Counted from the first letter of the stretch, positions 45,215 through 55,907 are shown. The stretch is 64,000 nt of DNA from Marinoscillum sp. 108 (GCF_902506655.1 NZ_LR734808.1:2046001-2110000), one strand, 5' to 3'. Numbers and translations: made by a program. The notes: a model not told the origin generated them from the sequence alone.

Positions 45215-45221
45215 TCCGCGT

Positions 45222-46784
45222 TTAGTAATTGAGGTTCTGAGTAAGATTTTCGTTCTTATCTACGTCGTTCTGATACTTCGGCAGGTAGTAGTCACGCGCA
45301 GGGTTAAATGCCTGCTGCTCCAGTCCTCCTGCACCAAATGCCGTCTCGGCCATTTTTCTTCTCTGAATGTCGTACCATCTGCCTCCTTCAAAAGCAAGCT
45401 CCAGGCGACGCTCTTCCAGTACTGCGGTGCGGAAATCCGCCTGACTCATCCCTGAGGCGATATTGGCCGGAAATGCCCGATCATTGCTCGGATCTCCATC
45501 CAACTCCCTTCGGGCTCTGGACCTCACCTGATTCACGTAGCCTTCAGCTTCTGCATTGGGGCCCGAATTTTTCTCATTTAAGGCCTCTGCAGCGATCAAT
45601 AAGACTTCAGCATACCTCATTACAGGCTGATCAATTTCCGAATCGCGGCCATTGAGGCCCGAAGGTGCGCCTGATACTCCAAGGGATCTGTAATACTTGG
45701 CAATGTGAGGACGTGCCACATTCAATGGGATACTTCCCCACTCGGTGTATGGAGTATCCTCTCCAAGGTAAGTCATCAGGGTGTCAAAGCTTACCGCTTT
45801 TCTGTAGTCTCTGGAATCCCAGGTATCATACACTGCCAAGGTAGGCACTGCTACACTCCAGCCTTCGCCCATGCCAAAGCGCTCGTCTTTACGTGGCCCT
45901 GTGACAGACGCCAGATAATCCGTGGAAGGATTGGATCCACCAATGGCTCCGGCAGCATCGTTACCCGAAAAATCGATCTCAAACAAAAGTTCATTAGATG
46001 GCGCACCTATAGATGGATCAAACAAATCTGCGAACTCACCCTCCAGTGCGTACTGAAATGAACCGCTATTGTCTATCACCCATTTTGCTTCGTCATACGC
46101 ATCGTTCCAGTTTTCCAACGTAAGGTGTACTGAGGCCAGCAAACCTGCTGCCGTACCCTTGCCAGGTCTGGAGCGCAATGCCGGTGCATCTGGCAGCCAC
46201 TCTTTGGCAAACTCCAGATCCGCAATAATGCCAGCATAGGTATCTGCCACAGGGTTTTGAGGCAGTGTATACGCCAAAGCCGGATCTGAAAAAGCCACAT
46301 CTATATAAGGAATCTCTCCAAACAGGCGCACAAAGTGATAATGGATGAAGGCCCTCAAAAAGCGACCCTCTGCCACCACAGCATTGAGTTCCTCCTCGGG
46401 CGCATCCACACTTTTGGCTCCCTCCAGGGCATAGTTAATGGCTGCAAGTGCTTCATAACCTTTCGGCCAAAACTCACTCACCATTCCATTATTTGAACTC
46501 ATGTTCATTTTGTCCACTTCGATTCTACGAGCTGCAGTAGTCTGATCGCCAATGCTAACCATATCCCCTCTGAGGATAAGCGTGAGGAAAAGCTTGCGAC
46601 CCCAGAATGCCTCGTGCTCTATGGCTGAATAGCCGCCGTTGAGGCCTATCTGTACGTCTGCCGGTGTCTTGAAAAAGCCCTCAGGAGACAACAGCCCCAC
46701 AGGCTCTTCCTCCAGGTCGTCGCAGGAAAATGCGAACAACATACCCAGTGCAAAAAATGCTGATAATATATATGATCTTTTCAT
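45222..46784 (-). CDS. susD: SusD-family starch-binding-like outer-membrane lipoprotein
   Basis: The start at 46784 (MKRSYILSAFFALGMLFAFSC) gives a proper lipobox; the ATG at 46808 adds eight residues that overlap the SusC stop. SusD/RagB features: GLLSPEGFFKTPADVQIGLNGGYSAI, helical TPR-like core (AAINYALEGAK, AEGRFLRAFIHYHFVRLFGEIPYID), and the C-terminal RYAEVLLIAAEALNEKNSG and LELAFEGGRWYDIQRR blocks. It sits on the cell surface and captures oligosaccharide for the SusC pore. About 520 residues, normal for the family. Confidence 0.95.
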   Translation of the reverse strand: MKRSYILSAFFALGMLFAFSCDDLEEEPVGLLSPEGFFKTPADVQIGLNGGYSAIEHEAFWGRKLFLTLILRGDMVSIGDQTTAARRIEVDKMNMSSNNGMVSEFWPKGYEALAAINYALEGAKSVDAPEEELNAVVAEGRFLRAFIHYHFVRLFGEIPYIDVAFSDPALAYTLPQNPVADTYAGIIADLEFAKEWLPDAPALRSRPGKGTAAGLLASVHLTLENWNDAYDEAKWVIDNSGSFQYALEGEFADLFDPSIGAPSNELLFEIDFSGNDAAGAIGGSNPSTDYLASVTGPRKDERFGMGEGWSVAVPTLAVYDTWDSRDYRKAVSFDTLMTYLGEDTPYTEWGSIPLNVARPHIAKYYRSLGVSGAPSGLNGRDSEIDQPVMRYAEVLLIAAEALNEKNSGPNAEAEGYVNQVRSRARRELDGDPSNDRAFPANIASGMSQADFRTAVLEERRLELAFEGGRWYDIQRRKMAETAFGAGGLEQQAFNPARDYYLPKYQNDVDKNENLTQNLNY

Positions 46785-46807
46785 GATTCTATGTTTTAAA
46801 GCCTTCA

Positions 46808-49795
46808 TTATAGTCCCAGATTGATGCCGAAAGTATAGGTGCGAACATTGGGATAACTGGCGTAATCCAGCCCAATATTTCTGCTGCTATTCTGATAGTT
46901 CACTTCAGGATCCAGTCCAGGATAGTCCGTAATGGTCAGGAGGTTCTGAGCACTGGCATAAATCCGCAATGACCTGATGTGCAAGCCGTTCAGCAATGCT
47001 GTAGGGAAAGTATAGCCCAATGCGATGTTCTTCAACCTGACATAGCTGGCATCATACACCCATCGGGAAGATACTTTGTAGGTCCTGCCGCTTGAAGCTT
47101 TGGGAATGTCAGTGTTGGGATTTTCAGGTGTCCAGGCTCGCAATGCAATCTTAGATGCATTGGCTTTTCCCGAAAGGGTCTCCAACTCCATTTGCGTATA
47201 GCTGAGCATGTCATTGCCATGTGAACCCTGAAAGAAAACATTCAGGTCAAAGTTTTTGTAACTCACGGTGTTGCCAAAAGCCCAGATAAAATCAGGATGA
47301 GGATTACCTATGATTTTACGGTCATCGTTGCTCAGCTCGCCATCTTCGCTCACGTCTGCAAACTTCTCACCACCAGCCTCTTGCTCAAAACCAGAACCCG
47401 GCAAAAAGGTGTCACCATTCTGATAGATTCCCTGGTACTCGTACCCGTAGAAAACACCAATGGACTCTCCCTCCAGCAGGAGCTGTGAGCTACCCAACAA
47501 CATATGGCCGGGTGAGGCACCGTAGATCTGCACTGAGTCTGCCAGCTCCACTATCTTATTTCTATTAGCCGAAATATTGAAGTTGGATTCCCACTGTATT
47601 TTTCCCACCAGGTTTTTAGTATTCACAGAGAATTCAAATCCTTTGTTTTCCAGTACTCCAATGTTTTGCCACTGCGAGCCCACGCCTATGTAGCTAGGCA
47701 GCGGCCTGTTGAACAAAAGGTCTTTAGTCTGCTTGTTGTAGTAGTCCACTGTAAGATTCACACGGCCCTTGACCAGTCCAATATCCGCACCGACATCAAA
47801 CTGATCGGTGGTTTCCCAGCTCAACACATTGTTGGCAAGTGACCCTACTCCGAGGGCATTGGTGCCAGCGATGTGTGGGTTGCGTACAGACAAGGTGGCC
47901 AACGACTGGTAAGGTCCGATGGCCTGGTTTCCTACAGAACCATAGCTCACGCGCATTTTCAGCTGATCGATCACATCCACAGATTTCAGGAAAGACTCTC
48001 CCTTGACATCCCAGGCGAAGGCCGCTGAAGGGAAAAATCCCCATTTTTTGTTGGCTGCAAAATTGGACGCCCCGTCTCTTCTGCCTGTGAAGGTGAAGGT
48101 GTAGCGATCCATGATGGTATAGTTCAGTCGGGTATAGAAGGACTTAATGGACGACTGAGAATAACCAGATGAAGGAGTACTTGGAGTAGACCCCTGATTC
48201 AAAGCCCAGAAGCGCCCGGCATTATTGATAAAGCCAGAAGAAGAAGCGCCCCATGACTCGGTGCTGTTTTTCTGATAAGAATAACCATTGACCCAAAGGA
48301 TGCGATGCTGTCCAAAATCCTTGTGAATGGTGAAGTAGTTTTCACTCAAAAGGGAAGTTTGTTTCTGTGCACTGATGGATGCCAGACCATCCGAGCCTGC
48401 TCCACGAATAAGTGTGGTAGGCCAAAACTCCCCATCACGCCAGTTGGTCACGCCTATACCGAGGGTGGTTTTGAATGATAACCACTCTGTGATATCCAGC
48501 TCTGCAAAAGTGTTAGACTGAAATCTGTCTGTAATGCGCTCACGATCATATTCTGTGGCCATGGCATATGGGTTGTCTATCTGATCACCCACCTGAGCTA
48601 CCGTATAGGAGCCATCTTCATTGTAAATACCCAGATCGGGGTTGAAACGCATCGCTGCACCCACTACACCGGCCTGGCCCGATCCGCCACTGCCTTCCTG
48701 AGTACGAATCCCCATGTCTTTGCTACGGCGACCGTAGAGGTTCAAACCAAACTTTAGGTATTCATTGGCCTTCACATCCATGTTGGCATTGAGAGAGTAT
48801 CTGTTGTACTCAGACCCAATGACCACACCATCCTGATCGAAGTAGGTACCTGACAGGTAGTATCGCACGTTATCTGTGCCACCACTCACCGACAGCTGAT
48901 TGTTTGCAATCATTCCCTGACGATAGATTTCGTCCTGCCAGTCAGTGTTTGAGCCCAAATACTCATAATTGGGTGAGAAATTCTGAATGTAAGAAGCAAA
49001 TTCCGGTCCGTCCAAAAGCTCGAGTTTGTTGGTCGTATTCTGAAAAGAATAAGAACTATTGAAATCAACCTTGATCTGGCCGCTGCTTCCTTTTTTGGTA
49101 GTGATGAGTATTACCCCATTGGATCCTCTGGAACCATAAATGGCGGTAGCCGAAGCATCTTTCAGTATTTCAATAGACTCAATGTCCTGTGGCGGAGGCA
49201 TCTCCGCGCCCACGAAACCATCTACCACGCGAATAGGCTCACTGGAAGAGTTGATAGAACTCACTCCCCGCACCCTGATGCTATAGTTGGTCCCTGGCTG
49301 ACCTCCGTTGTTGGAAGATATCTGCACTCCGGCAGCACGCCCCTGCAGCGTCTGCACAGCAGATAATGCCGGGAAAGCATTGATCTCCGCTGCCTTGACA
49401 GAAGAGACCGAACCCGTAAGATCACTCTTCCTCACAGCACCATATCCAACTACGACCACCTCATCCAAGGACATCAGGTCCACGGCCAACTCCACACTCA
49501 CAGTACTACGTCCGGCTACGTTGATCTTTTGCTGCTCAAATCCTATGAAGCTAAAAATCAGTGACGAATTATCGTTCGGTACGGTCAGACTATAGTTACC
49601 TTCTATGTCTGTAATGGTACCACTCTGGGTGCCATCTATCAGCACAGACACACCGGGCAAACCGGTACCATCTTCGGCAGAAGTCACCGTACCATTCACT
49701 GTCCGCTCCTGAGCGATCGCCCAGGATGTCACACTCATTAATACTACAGACAGCAGGGTCTTATAGTATTTGTTCAAAGTAAAAATCATTCTCAT
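46808..49795 (-). CDS. susC: SusC-family TonB-dependent transporter
   Basis: A 995-residue outer-membrane importer. After the signal peptide comes a carboxypeptidase-like domain (TVNGTVTSAEDGTGLPGVSVLIDG), then the SusC signature SLDEVVVVGYGAVRKSDLTGSVSSV, a plug domain (RGVSSINSSSEPIRVVDGFVG, KDASATAIYGSRGSNGVILITTKKG) and a 22-strand barrel ending in RTYTFGINLGL. It has no N-terminal STN extension, so it is not an anti-sigma-coupled type. It is first in the PUL transcript after the 210-base gap below the regulator gene. Confidence 0.95.
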   Translation of the reverse strand: MRMIFTLNKYYKTLLSVVLMSVTSWAIAQERTVNGTVTSAEDGTGLPGVSVLIDGTQSGTITDIEGNYSLTVPNDNSSLIFSFIGFEQQKINVAGRSTVSVELAVDLMSLDEVVVVGYGAVRKSDLTGSVSSVKAAEINAFPALSAVQTLQGRAAGVQISSNNGGQPGTNYSIRVRGVSSINSSSEPIRVVDGFVGAEMPPPQDIESIEILKDASATAIYGSRGSNGVILITTKKGSSGQIKVDFNSSYSFQNTTNKLELLDGPEFASYIQNFSPNYEYLGSNTDWQDEIYRQGMIANNQLSVSGGTDNVRYYLSGTYFDQDGVVIGSEYNRYSLNANMDVKANEYLKFGLNLYGRRSKDMGIRTQEGSGGSGQAGVVGAAMRFNPDLGIYNEDGSYTVAQVGDQIDNPYAMATEYDRERITDRFQSNTFAELDITEWLSFKTTLGIGVTNWRDGEFWPTTLIRGAGSDGLASISAQKQTSLLSENYFTIHKDFGQHRILWVNGYSYQKNSTESWGASSSGFINNAGRFWALNQGSTPSTPSSGYSQSSIKSFYTRLNYTIMDRYTFTFTGRRDGASNFAANKKWGFFPSAAFAWDVKGESFLKSVDVIDQLKMRVSYGSVGNQAIGPYQSLATLSVRNPHIAGTNALGVGSLANNVLSWETTDQFDVGADIGLVKGRVNLTVDYYNKQTKDLLFNRPLPSYIGVGSQWQNIGVLENKGFEFSVNTKNLVGKIQWESNFNISANRNKIVELADSVQIYGASPGHMLLGSSQLLLEGESIGVFYGYEYQGIYQNGDTFLPGSGFEQEAGGEKFADVSEDGELSNDDRKIIGNPHPDFIWAFGNTVSYKNFDLNVFFQGSHGNDMLSYTQMELETLSGKANASKIALRAWTPENPNTDIPKASSGRTYKVSSRWVYDASYVRLKNIALGYTFPTALLNGLHIRSLRIYASAQNLLTITDYPGLDPEVNYQNSSRNIGLDYASYPNVRTYTFGINLGL

Positions 49796-49807
49796 ACATT
49801 TTTTGGT

Positions 49808-49942
49808 TTAGATTAGGTATATCATCAGGAGCACCATAAAAGCGATCAAAAGACTTAGCGCCACCTCAAGAAAACTGATTCGATGTTTCACAAATTTTTC
49901 GTTTGTTAATTCAAGGTCAATCTTAGGACTTTGGGAGGTCAC
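49808..49942 (-). CDS. Possible small membrane protein upstream of susC
   Basis: A 44-codon minus-strand frame starting at a GTG and ending just before the SusC gene. It reads polar N-terminal residues followed by a strongly hydrophobic C-terminal stretch (FLEVALSLLIAFMVLLMIYLI). The frame stays open further upstream with no better start codon. The composition is that of a single-pass membrane peptide rather than random AT-rich DNA, but there is no recognised family or obvious ribosome site; a leader or chance frame is possible. Confidence 0.25.
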   Translation of the reverse strand: MTSQSPKIDLELTNEKFVKHRISFLEVALSLLIAFMVLLMIYLI

Positions 49943-50005
49943 AAAAATCCAGAAGTAGGTATAAAGGAGTCCTAAAAAGCGATTTCAGCTTCTAAAAACG
50001 AAGAT

Positions 50006-53000
50006 TTAGCCCTCATCCACCTCTGCCACGGAGAATTTTCCTGCATATTCGGTAGGAGTAGCCGAGTGGTATTTCTGAAAGCACTTGCTGAAATACTTGG
50101 GATTGGAGAATCCCACATGATAACTCACCTCTGCCACGGAGACTTTGTTTTGCTCGAGGATCTGAGCAGCCCGCTTCATGCGCATCGAATGAATGAATTC
50201 GTTCGGTGTGAGATTGGTCCACGCTTTCACTTTGGTGAAGAGCATGGTACGGCTCACACCCAGTTCGGTGCTGAACAGCTGGATATTAAAAAACTCGTTA
50301 GAAATGTTTTCATCCACGATCTCCAGCGCACGCTTCAGCAGCTTTTCATCCAGCGAAGAAACGGTAATCTCGCTGGGTTTCACGATGGATTCACTGGCAA
50401 ACTTCTCACGCAGCCTGTTGTAGGTATTGATCAGGTTTCTGGTCTTCAGCTTGAGTTCCTTCACATTGAAGGGCTTATTGAGGTACTCATCGGCTCCAGA
50501 CTCCAACCCTTCAAACTTAAAAATCAGCGAAGTACGGGCGGTCAGCAACATGAAGGGAATGTGGCTTGTTTTGAGGTTTGATTTGGCCTGAAAGCAAAAT
50601 TCAATTCCATCCATTTTGGGCATCATCACATCACTGATAATGAGGTCCGGCACGATTTGAACGGCTTTTTTGAACCCTTCCATTCCATTTTCAGCCTCCT
50701 CTGTCCGATACTCTCCCCTGAAAACGTCCACAATGAACCGGCGCACCGATGGATTGTCCTCCACGACGAGTATGCAAGGCATTTTATCCTCATCCACTGT
50801 ATGGGTCACCTCCTCGATGGAATCCTCTGACTCCATCAGCTCGGCTTCCACCATGTTGATCTTCACATAGGTGGAAACATCCTCACTGTCCTTAAAGTCT
50901 TTGATGATCTGGTCTTCCTGAAGGTGATCTTTTCCCAGTGGCATACTTACCGTGAATGCCGTGCCCTTTCCTTTTTCACTTTCTACTGCGATGACGCCAC
51001 CGTGCATTTCTACCACTCCTTTGGCGATGGCCAATCCGATACCTGTGCCCTTTTGATGCTGATGTTTTGGGCTGGCTTCTGTATGCTCCACCTCATAAAA
51101 GCGATCAAAAATGCGCTCGAGGTGTTCACGCTCCATCCCAATGCCTGTATCAGTAATCCTGAAAAAGAACTGCTTGTCCTCCTGCCAGACCTTGATATGG
51201 ATACTCCCTTCTTCGTTGGTGTACTTAAAGGCATTGGAGATCAGGTTATAAAAAACCCGCTCCATTTTGTCCCGATCGTACCAGGCCTTGATTTCCTCCG
51301 AGCTTTTGTCAAACTCATAATTGATCTGATGGATCTTGGCATACTGCCTGAAGGACAGCACGATCTCCTCGATAAACTTCACCATATTCCCCTCTGCGGC
51401 ATGGAGTTTCTCGTGCTTGTTTTCAAACTTTCTGAAATCCAGCAACTGATTAACCAGCTTGAGCAATCGGACAGAGTTCTTCTCCATCACCTTGAGCTGC
51501 TTGTACACCTTATTACTGCCTTTATAATCTTGCAGAATCTGCTCCAATGGCCCCAGAATGAGGGTGAGTGGTGTTCTAAACTCATGAGAAATGTTGGTAA
51601 AAAACCGGAGTTTCATCTGGTTTACGGACTTCTGCCGCTCATTTTCAAAGTGCTCCAGCTCCAGCTGATGCCGGAGCCTGGAGCGTGACAGCATGATGTT
51701 GTTCAGTGCATACAAGGCCACCACCACGATGATGAAATAGATCGAAAATGCCCACCAGGTACGCCATGGCGCTGGGTTCACCACAATCTTCATAGAAGTA
51801 ATGTCCTCGCTCCAGATACCATCATTATTGGCCCCTTTCACCTTGAAAACATACGTCCCCGGACGCTGAATGGTATAAGTAGCCGTATTCTTATGCGTGA
51901 TGTTCCAGTTTTCTTCCAGCCCGGCCAGTCGATAGGCATAGAGGTTTTTATCCGGGTTGATGAAGTTGGGTATGGCAAAATCGAGTGAGAAAATGGCCTG
52001 ATCGTGATCCAGTGTAATCTGATGCGTCTCCATGATGGAGGTTTTCAAAATACCATCTGTCGCGCCCACTTTCACCGACTGGTTGAAAAGCTTGAGATCG
52101 GTGATCACCGTGGAAGGAGCGTATCTATTCGTTCTGATTTTGTCAGGAAAAAAAGCCGAAAGTCCCTGAGGCCCGCCAAAATACATCATACCGGACTGGC
52201 TTTTGAAACAGGCGTTGTTATTGAATTCGTTAGAAACCAGACCGTCGGACTCATCAAAGGTGAGCGTGTTACCATTCTCGGGATTCACTTTGCTAATACC
52301 CTGATTGGAACTCACCCAAAGGTAATGCTCGCTGTCCTCCAAAATGCCGTGAATCACATTGCTGTTGCCATCTGAAGAATCAAAAATGGGGAATGAAATG
52401 AATTCATTGCGCTGTGAGTCATACCGGCTCAGCCCGGATTCATAGGTACCCACCCAAATGCGTCGGAGGTGATCTTCAAAAATCACCAGAACATCTTCAC
52501 CAGACTTCTTTTGTTCGTTGTAGAAAAACCGCTCGAAGGTGTAGTTGTGGTCGGCGATATTTCGAGCCGGCAATTTATTCAGTCCGTATTGGGTGCCTAC
52601 CCATAGATTGCCATCGGCATCCTTACAAAGGAGCCGTACCTGATTATCGCTCAGACTTCCGGCATCTGCCGGGTCATACAGGATGTTTTCTGAGGTCTTG
52701 GAGTGGGTATTTAGCAGATGAAGGCCGCCCCCAAAAGTACCCACCCAAAAGAGTGAGTCATTTTCCTTCAAAATAGCATATACGCTATTATGACTAAGCC
52801 CAAGGTCTTTATCAAAATGGGCTTTGAACGTACCCGATTCTGTATCAAAAACATCGATCCCGGTATTCAGGGTCCCTATCCATAAATTTTTCCCAGACTC
52901 CAGATACAGCGCCTTGATGTTGTTGCTGGACAAAGCTGCAGGTTTTCCCGTGGCTTTCAGATGGCTGATCTTCCCGTTTTTAGGGTTGAGAAAATTAATT

Positions 53001-54187
53001 CCTCCACCCTCCGTACCGATGAATATCTTCCCGAACTGATCCTCCACGATGGAGCTCACTACATCATAGCTCAGTCCATTGCCAGCTGGCAGCTGCTGGT
53101 AGTTTCTGAAGTTACTATTGGTTTCATCCAGCATATTGATCCCGCCATAATACACCCCCACCCATAGGGAGCCTTTCTTATCAATAAAGGTGGATTTGAT
53201 GGTGTTCTTGCTTAGGCTTTGAGCGTCATTGGGATCGTTGAGGATTGGCAAGAAAATGCCCGGAGTACTCATTTTATTGAGCCCGCGGTAAGTACCTATC
53301 CAAAGATTTCCCTCCTCATCAAAGGTCAATGACCTCACATCGTCATTGCTAATGGACGCGGGGTCCGCCGGATCGTGGTGAAAAGCAACAAATCGATCTT
53401 GCTCCTCCAGTCTATGCAGGCCACCTCTGGTACCAAACCAAAGTGTACCATCCAGACCTTCCGCAATGCTCTGCACAAAGTTATCGCTAAGAGTACCCTG
53501 CTGGCCGGGATCCGAAAGGTAGCGATCAAAGTATATCTTGTTTCCCTCACGAGCCGATACCCGGTTAAGGCCTTTTGAAGTACCTATCCAGATATCATCA
53601 CGGCTATCCTGAAAAATCTCCACCACATAATTGCCGGATAAGCTCTTATCATCTGCCGGGTCATGCTGCACTCTGAACGACTTCCCATCTTTATAAATGG
53701 TGAGTCCACCACCCGTGCCGACCCAGATCTCCCCATTATCCATCTCATGAATGGCCCATACACTGTTATTGGCCAGGGAGGTGGGATCATTCTTGTCATT
53801 ATAAAACCGGTAAAACCTGCCCTGACTATAGCTGTATCGGTTCAGTCCATTGTACGTGCCCACCCATAGGTCCCCATACTGATCGGTGAGGATTTCCAGT
53901 ACATCATTGTTGCTGATGGTCGTAGAGTCTTTGGGATCATTCCTGAAAACCGTGAACTGATTGCCATCATAGGTGTTGAGCCCATCTCGTGTAGCAAACC
54001 ATAACAATCCTTTTTGATCCTGAGCAATAGCAATCACTGAGCCCTGCGAAAGCCCATCAGCTGTGGAAAGGTGTCGAAATCTGTGATTTTCCTGACCAAA
54101 ACCCAGCCCTCCGACCAGCAGCAAAGAGATCACAAAAAAGACTCTCCTGTACTCAATTAAAGTATTTTTCAACTTTATGTTCATCAT
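50006..54187 (-). CDS. Hybrid two-component system regulator (HTCS) of the PUL
   Basis: A 1393-residue one-protein sensor-regulator. Order: signal peptide/anchor (to about residue 30); periplasmic two-propeller sensor of Reg_prop repeats (LWFATRDGLNTYDG, LWVGTYNGLNRY and many more) to about 690; Y_Y_Y domain (YAYRLAGLEENWN) to about 780; transmembrane helix; histidine kinase with FFTNISHEFRTPLTLILG (phospho-His about 866) and ATPase boxes (NAFKYT, DTGIGM); receiver with Asp in IISDVMMPKMDG (about 1184); AraC-type DNA-binding end (about 1290-1390, VAEVSYHVGFSNPKYFSKCFQKYHS). Such proteins bind an oligosaccharide in the periplasm and switch on the PUL. The order with SusC/D is typical. Confidence 0.96.
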   Translation of the reverse strand: MMNIKLKNTLIEYRRVFFVISLLLVGGLGFGQENHRFRHLSTADGLSQGSVIAIAQDQKGLLWFATRDGLNTYDGNQFTVFRNDPKDSTTISNNDVLEILTDQYGDLWVGTYNGLNRYSYSQGRFYRFYNDKNDPTSLANNSVWAIHEMDNGEIWVGTGGGLTIYKDGKSFRVQHDPADDKSLSGNYVVEIFQDSRDDIWIGTSKGLNRVSAREGNKIYFDRYLSDPGQQGTLSDNFVQSIAEGLDGTLWFGTRGGLHRLEEQDRFVAFHHDPADPASISNDDVRSLTFDEEGNLWIGTYRGLNKMSTPGIFLPILNDPNDAQSLSKNTIKSTFIDKKGSLWVGVYYGGINMLDETNSNFRNYQQLPAGNGLSYDVVSSIVEDQFGKIFIGTEGGGINFLNPKNGKISHLKATGKPAALSSNNIKALYLESGKNLWIGTLNTGIDVFDTESGTFKAHFDKDLGLSHNSVYAILKENDSLFWVGTFGGGLHLLNTHSKTSENILYDPADAGSLSDNQVRLLCKDADGNLWVGTQYGLNKLPARNIADHNYTFERFFYNEQKKSGEDVLVIFEDHLRRIWVGTYESGLSRYDSQRNEFISFPIFDSSDGNSNVIHGILEDSEHYLWVSSNQGISKVNPENGNTLTFDESDGLVSNEFNNNACFKSQSGMMYFGGPQGLSAFFPDKIRTNRYAPSTVITDLKLFNQSVKVGATDGILKTSIMETHQITLDHDQAIFSLDFAIPNFINPDKNLYAYRLAGLEENWNITHKNTATYTIQRPGTYVFKVKGANNDGIWSEDITSMKIVVNPAPWRTWWAFSIYFIIVVVALYALNNIMLSRSRLRHQLELEHFENERQKSVNQMKLRFFTNISHEFRTPLTLILGPLEQILQDYKGSNKVYKQLKVMEKNSVRLLKLVNQLLDFRKFENKHEKLHAAEGNMVKFIEEIVLSFRQYAKIHQINYEFDKSSEEIKAWYDRDKMERVFYNLISNAFKYTNEEGSIHIKVWQEDKQFFFRITDTGIGMEREHLERIFDRFYEVEHTEASPKHQHQKGTGIGLAIAKGVVEMHGGVIAVESEKGKGTAFTVSMPLGKDHLQEDQIIKDFKDSEDVSTYVKINMVEAELMESEDSIEEVTHTVDEDKMPCILVVEDNPSVRRFIVDVFRGEYRTEEAENGMEGFKKAVQIVPDLIISDVMMPKMDGIEFCFQAKSNLKTSHIPFMLLTARTSLIFKFEGLESGADEYLNKPFNVKELKLKTRNLINTYNRLREKFASESIVKPSEITVSSLDEKLLKRALEIVDENISNEFFNIQLFSTELGVSRTMLFTKVKAWTNLTPNEFIHSMRMKRAAQILEQNKVSVAEVSYHVGFSNPKYFSKCFQKYHSATPTEYAGKFSVAEVDEG

Positions 54188-54240
54188 TTCGGGATACGCC
54201 TACATGTAAAAATTACGGAATATTCTCCATACTATTGCCA

Positions 54241-55902
54241 TCACCTGGTCCTCATGTCCAGCTGATACTGATAAAGCGAAGGGATGTCACTGATCCGCGA
54301 GTTTACCCGCTCAATATAGGCATCAGGCCCATAAACTACCGCTATTTTTCTGTTCGCATATATTCCCAGCAAACGGGCCATGGGTCCGTCTGTCATGCCA
54401 TTTAAAGTCACCACTCTGGTGGTTTCAAACCCATCTCCGAAGGTCACACCAATGTTCCAAAAAGTGGTGTAAGCGCCATGTGCAGGCTTCCAATAGCCAG
54501 CACCTCCTCCTGCAAACAGGGGGTATTCATCTGCTCCGTTTAAAGATACATTCACCCTGATGTTGTCAAACAAATTTTGGTGGTTAGCCCCGGCATGCTG
54601 ATCGAGAATGGGAGCCACCTCCACCTGGCAGTCGGCATAGACACTCTTAGTAGAAAAGGTATTGAAGCTCAACGGATGTCTGACCACATTGCGAACCCGC
54701 AACCGCTGCACGAGCACGTTGTGCACCCCACTCATCGCCACTGAGTAGTGGGCTATTTTCTCCCCGGAGGTTTCTATGTCACTGACCGTCACATTGGCAA
54801 TTTCTTCTGTCAATATCCCACTATCTGCATTCTCAATCTTCACGTCTGTCACCCATCCATTGAATAGGCTGGTGAGGTAAATGGCGTTATATCCCTCCTC
54901 TACATGATGGGCGATATTGGGTGCCATCGGGAAGGCGATTCGGATGTGCTCGATCCCCACTTCTTCCAGGTGGAGCCACTCCACCATAGTCGGAGCCCAG
55001 GCTTCTCTGATATCCATGAGCAGTGGATCCTTGATGATCACTTTATTCCCCGCGACCCTTGTAATGAGCGCACGCTGCTGCACCAGTGGATGGGTGGGAT
55101 AGTTCCAGTGATGAGTACCTATTTTCAATGGGCTTTCGCCATACAAGGCCTTGATCAATGAGCCCTCCTGCCCCTCGGTGTTGTACCACTCTATCTGAAC
55201 CACCTGCCCCACTTTTAGATCCTTGGTGGATGATACGGTTAGCTCATGGGTGCCACGCTTACCTGTCAGGACTTTGCAAAGCACTACAGGCTCTGCATCA
55301 TACTTGTCCAGGTAAGCCTTGGTGCGTACTCCCGGCTGGCGCGTCCAGATCACCCCACCCGCCCAGGCATATTGTGAAAAAGGTAAGTCAAGATTATTTT
55401 CTGGTTCTCGCTGGCGCTTATCCAACTCCACCAAATATTCCCGGAGCTCTGATAACGCTGGAGGATCGGCAAAATAGCTCATGGGCCTGGGGCAGTAAAT
55501 AGTGGTACCATTGGCACCACTTCCACTTCCTCTCAATACCATGTGGCTCCGCTCAATATACAGCACCTCGCTCAGGATGATTTGTCCGGGAGGAAGCTGC
55601 AAGGTCACCGGCTCCGGTACCTCATGGGCTGCGCTGAAAGCTTGCTGAAGCGCTTTACTATCGTCCCGTCCGTCATTGGGAATCACTCCAAAATCAGTGG
55701 CGTAGAGCACTTCACCTTCAGTCAAACCCGGGAGTGGATCTTCTCCAAAATGATACCCGGCATAGGAAAAATCCGGAAGATAATTCGCTTGGGCAATGGC
55801 TCTATTGGATAACAAGTCGGGTAAATCCTGCGCCTGTCCTGTCAGGGTTGAGCATGCCCAAATGCCTAAAATCAGTGTGTAAGTCCTGTTGAATAGCTCC
55901 AT
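54241..55902 (-). CDS. Secreted beta-helix protein, pectate-lyase-superfamily-like
   Basis: A 553-residue exported protein with signal peptide (ending TGQAQ). The start of the mature part has the pectate lyase/GH28-type pattern ATDFGVIPNDGRDDSKALQQAF and LPPGQIILSEVLYIERSHMVLRGSGSGANGTTIY, then repeats of short beta-strand turns (VTDVKIENADSG, NVTVSDIETSGE, NVLVQRLRVRNVV) and a C-terminal DQHAGANHQNLFDNIRV region. This resembles proteins annotated with DUF4955. Catalytic residues cannot be named, so lyase, hydrolase or epimerase activity are all possible. It sits 53 bases upstream of the regulator gene and 5 after the jelly-roll gene, so is in the same transcript. Confidence 0.72.
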   Translation of the reverse strand: MELFNRTYTLILGIWACSTLTGQAQDLPDLLSNRAIAQANYLPDFSYAGYHFGEDPLPGLTEGEVLYATDFGVIPNDGRDDSKALQQAFSAAHEVPEPVTLQLPPGQIILSEVLYIERSHMVLRGSGSGANGTTIYCPRPMSYFADPPALSELREYLVELDKRQREPENNLDLPFSQYAWAGGVIWTRQPGVRTKAYLDKYDAEPVVLCKVLTGKRGTHELTVSSTKDLKVGQVVQIEWYNTEGQEGSLIKALYGESPLKIGTHHWNYPTHPLVQQRALITRVAGNKVIIKDPLLMDIREAWAPTMVEWLHLEEVGIEHIRIAFPMAPNIAHHVEEGYNAIYLTSLFNGWVTDVKIENADSGILTEEIANVTVSDIETSGEKIAHYSVAMSGVHNVLVQRLRVRNVVRHPLSFNTFSTKSVYADCQVEVAPILDQHAGANHQNLFDNIRVNVSLNGADEYPLFAGGGAGYWKPAHGAYTTFWNIGVTFGDGFETTRVVTLNGMTDGPMARLLGIYANRKIAVVYGPDAYIERVNSRISDIPSLYQYQLDMRTR

Positions 55903-55907
55903 CCCTC

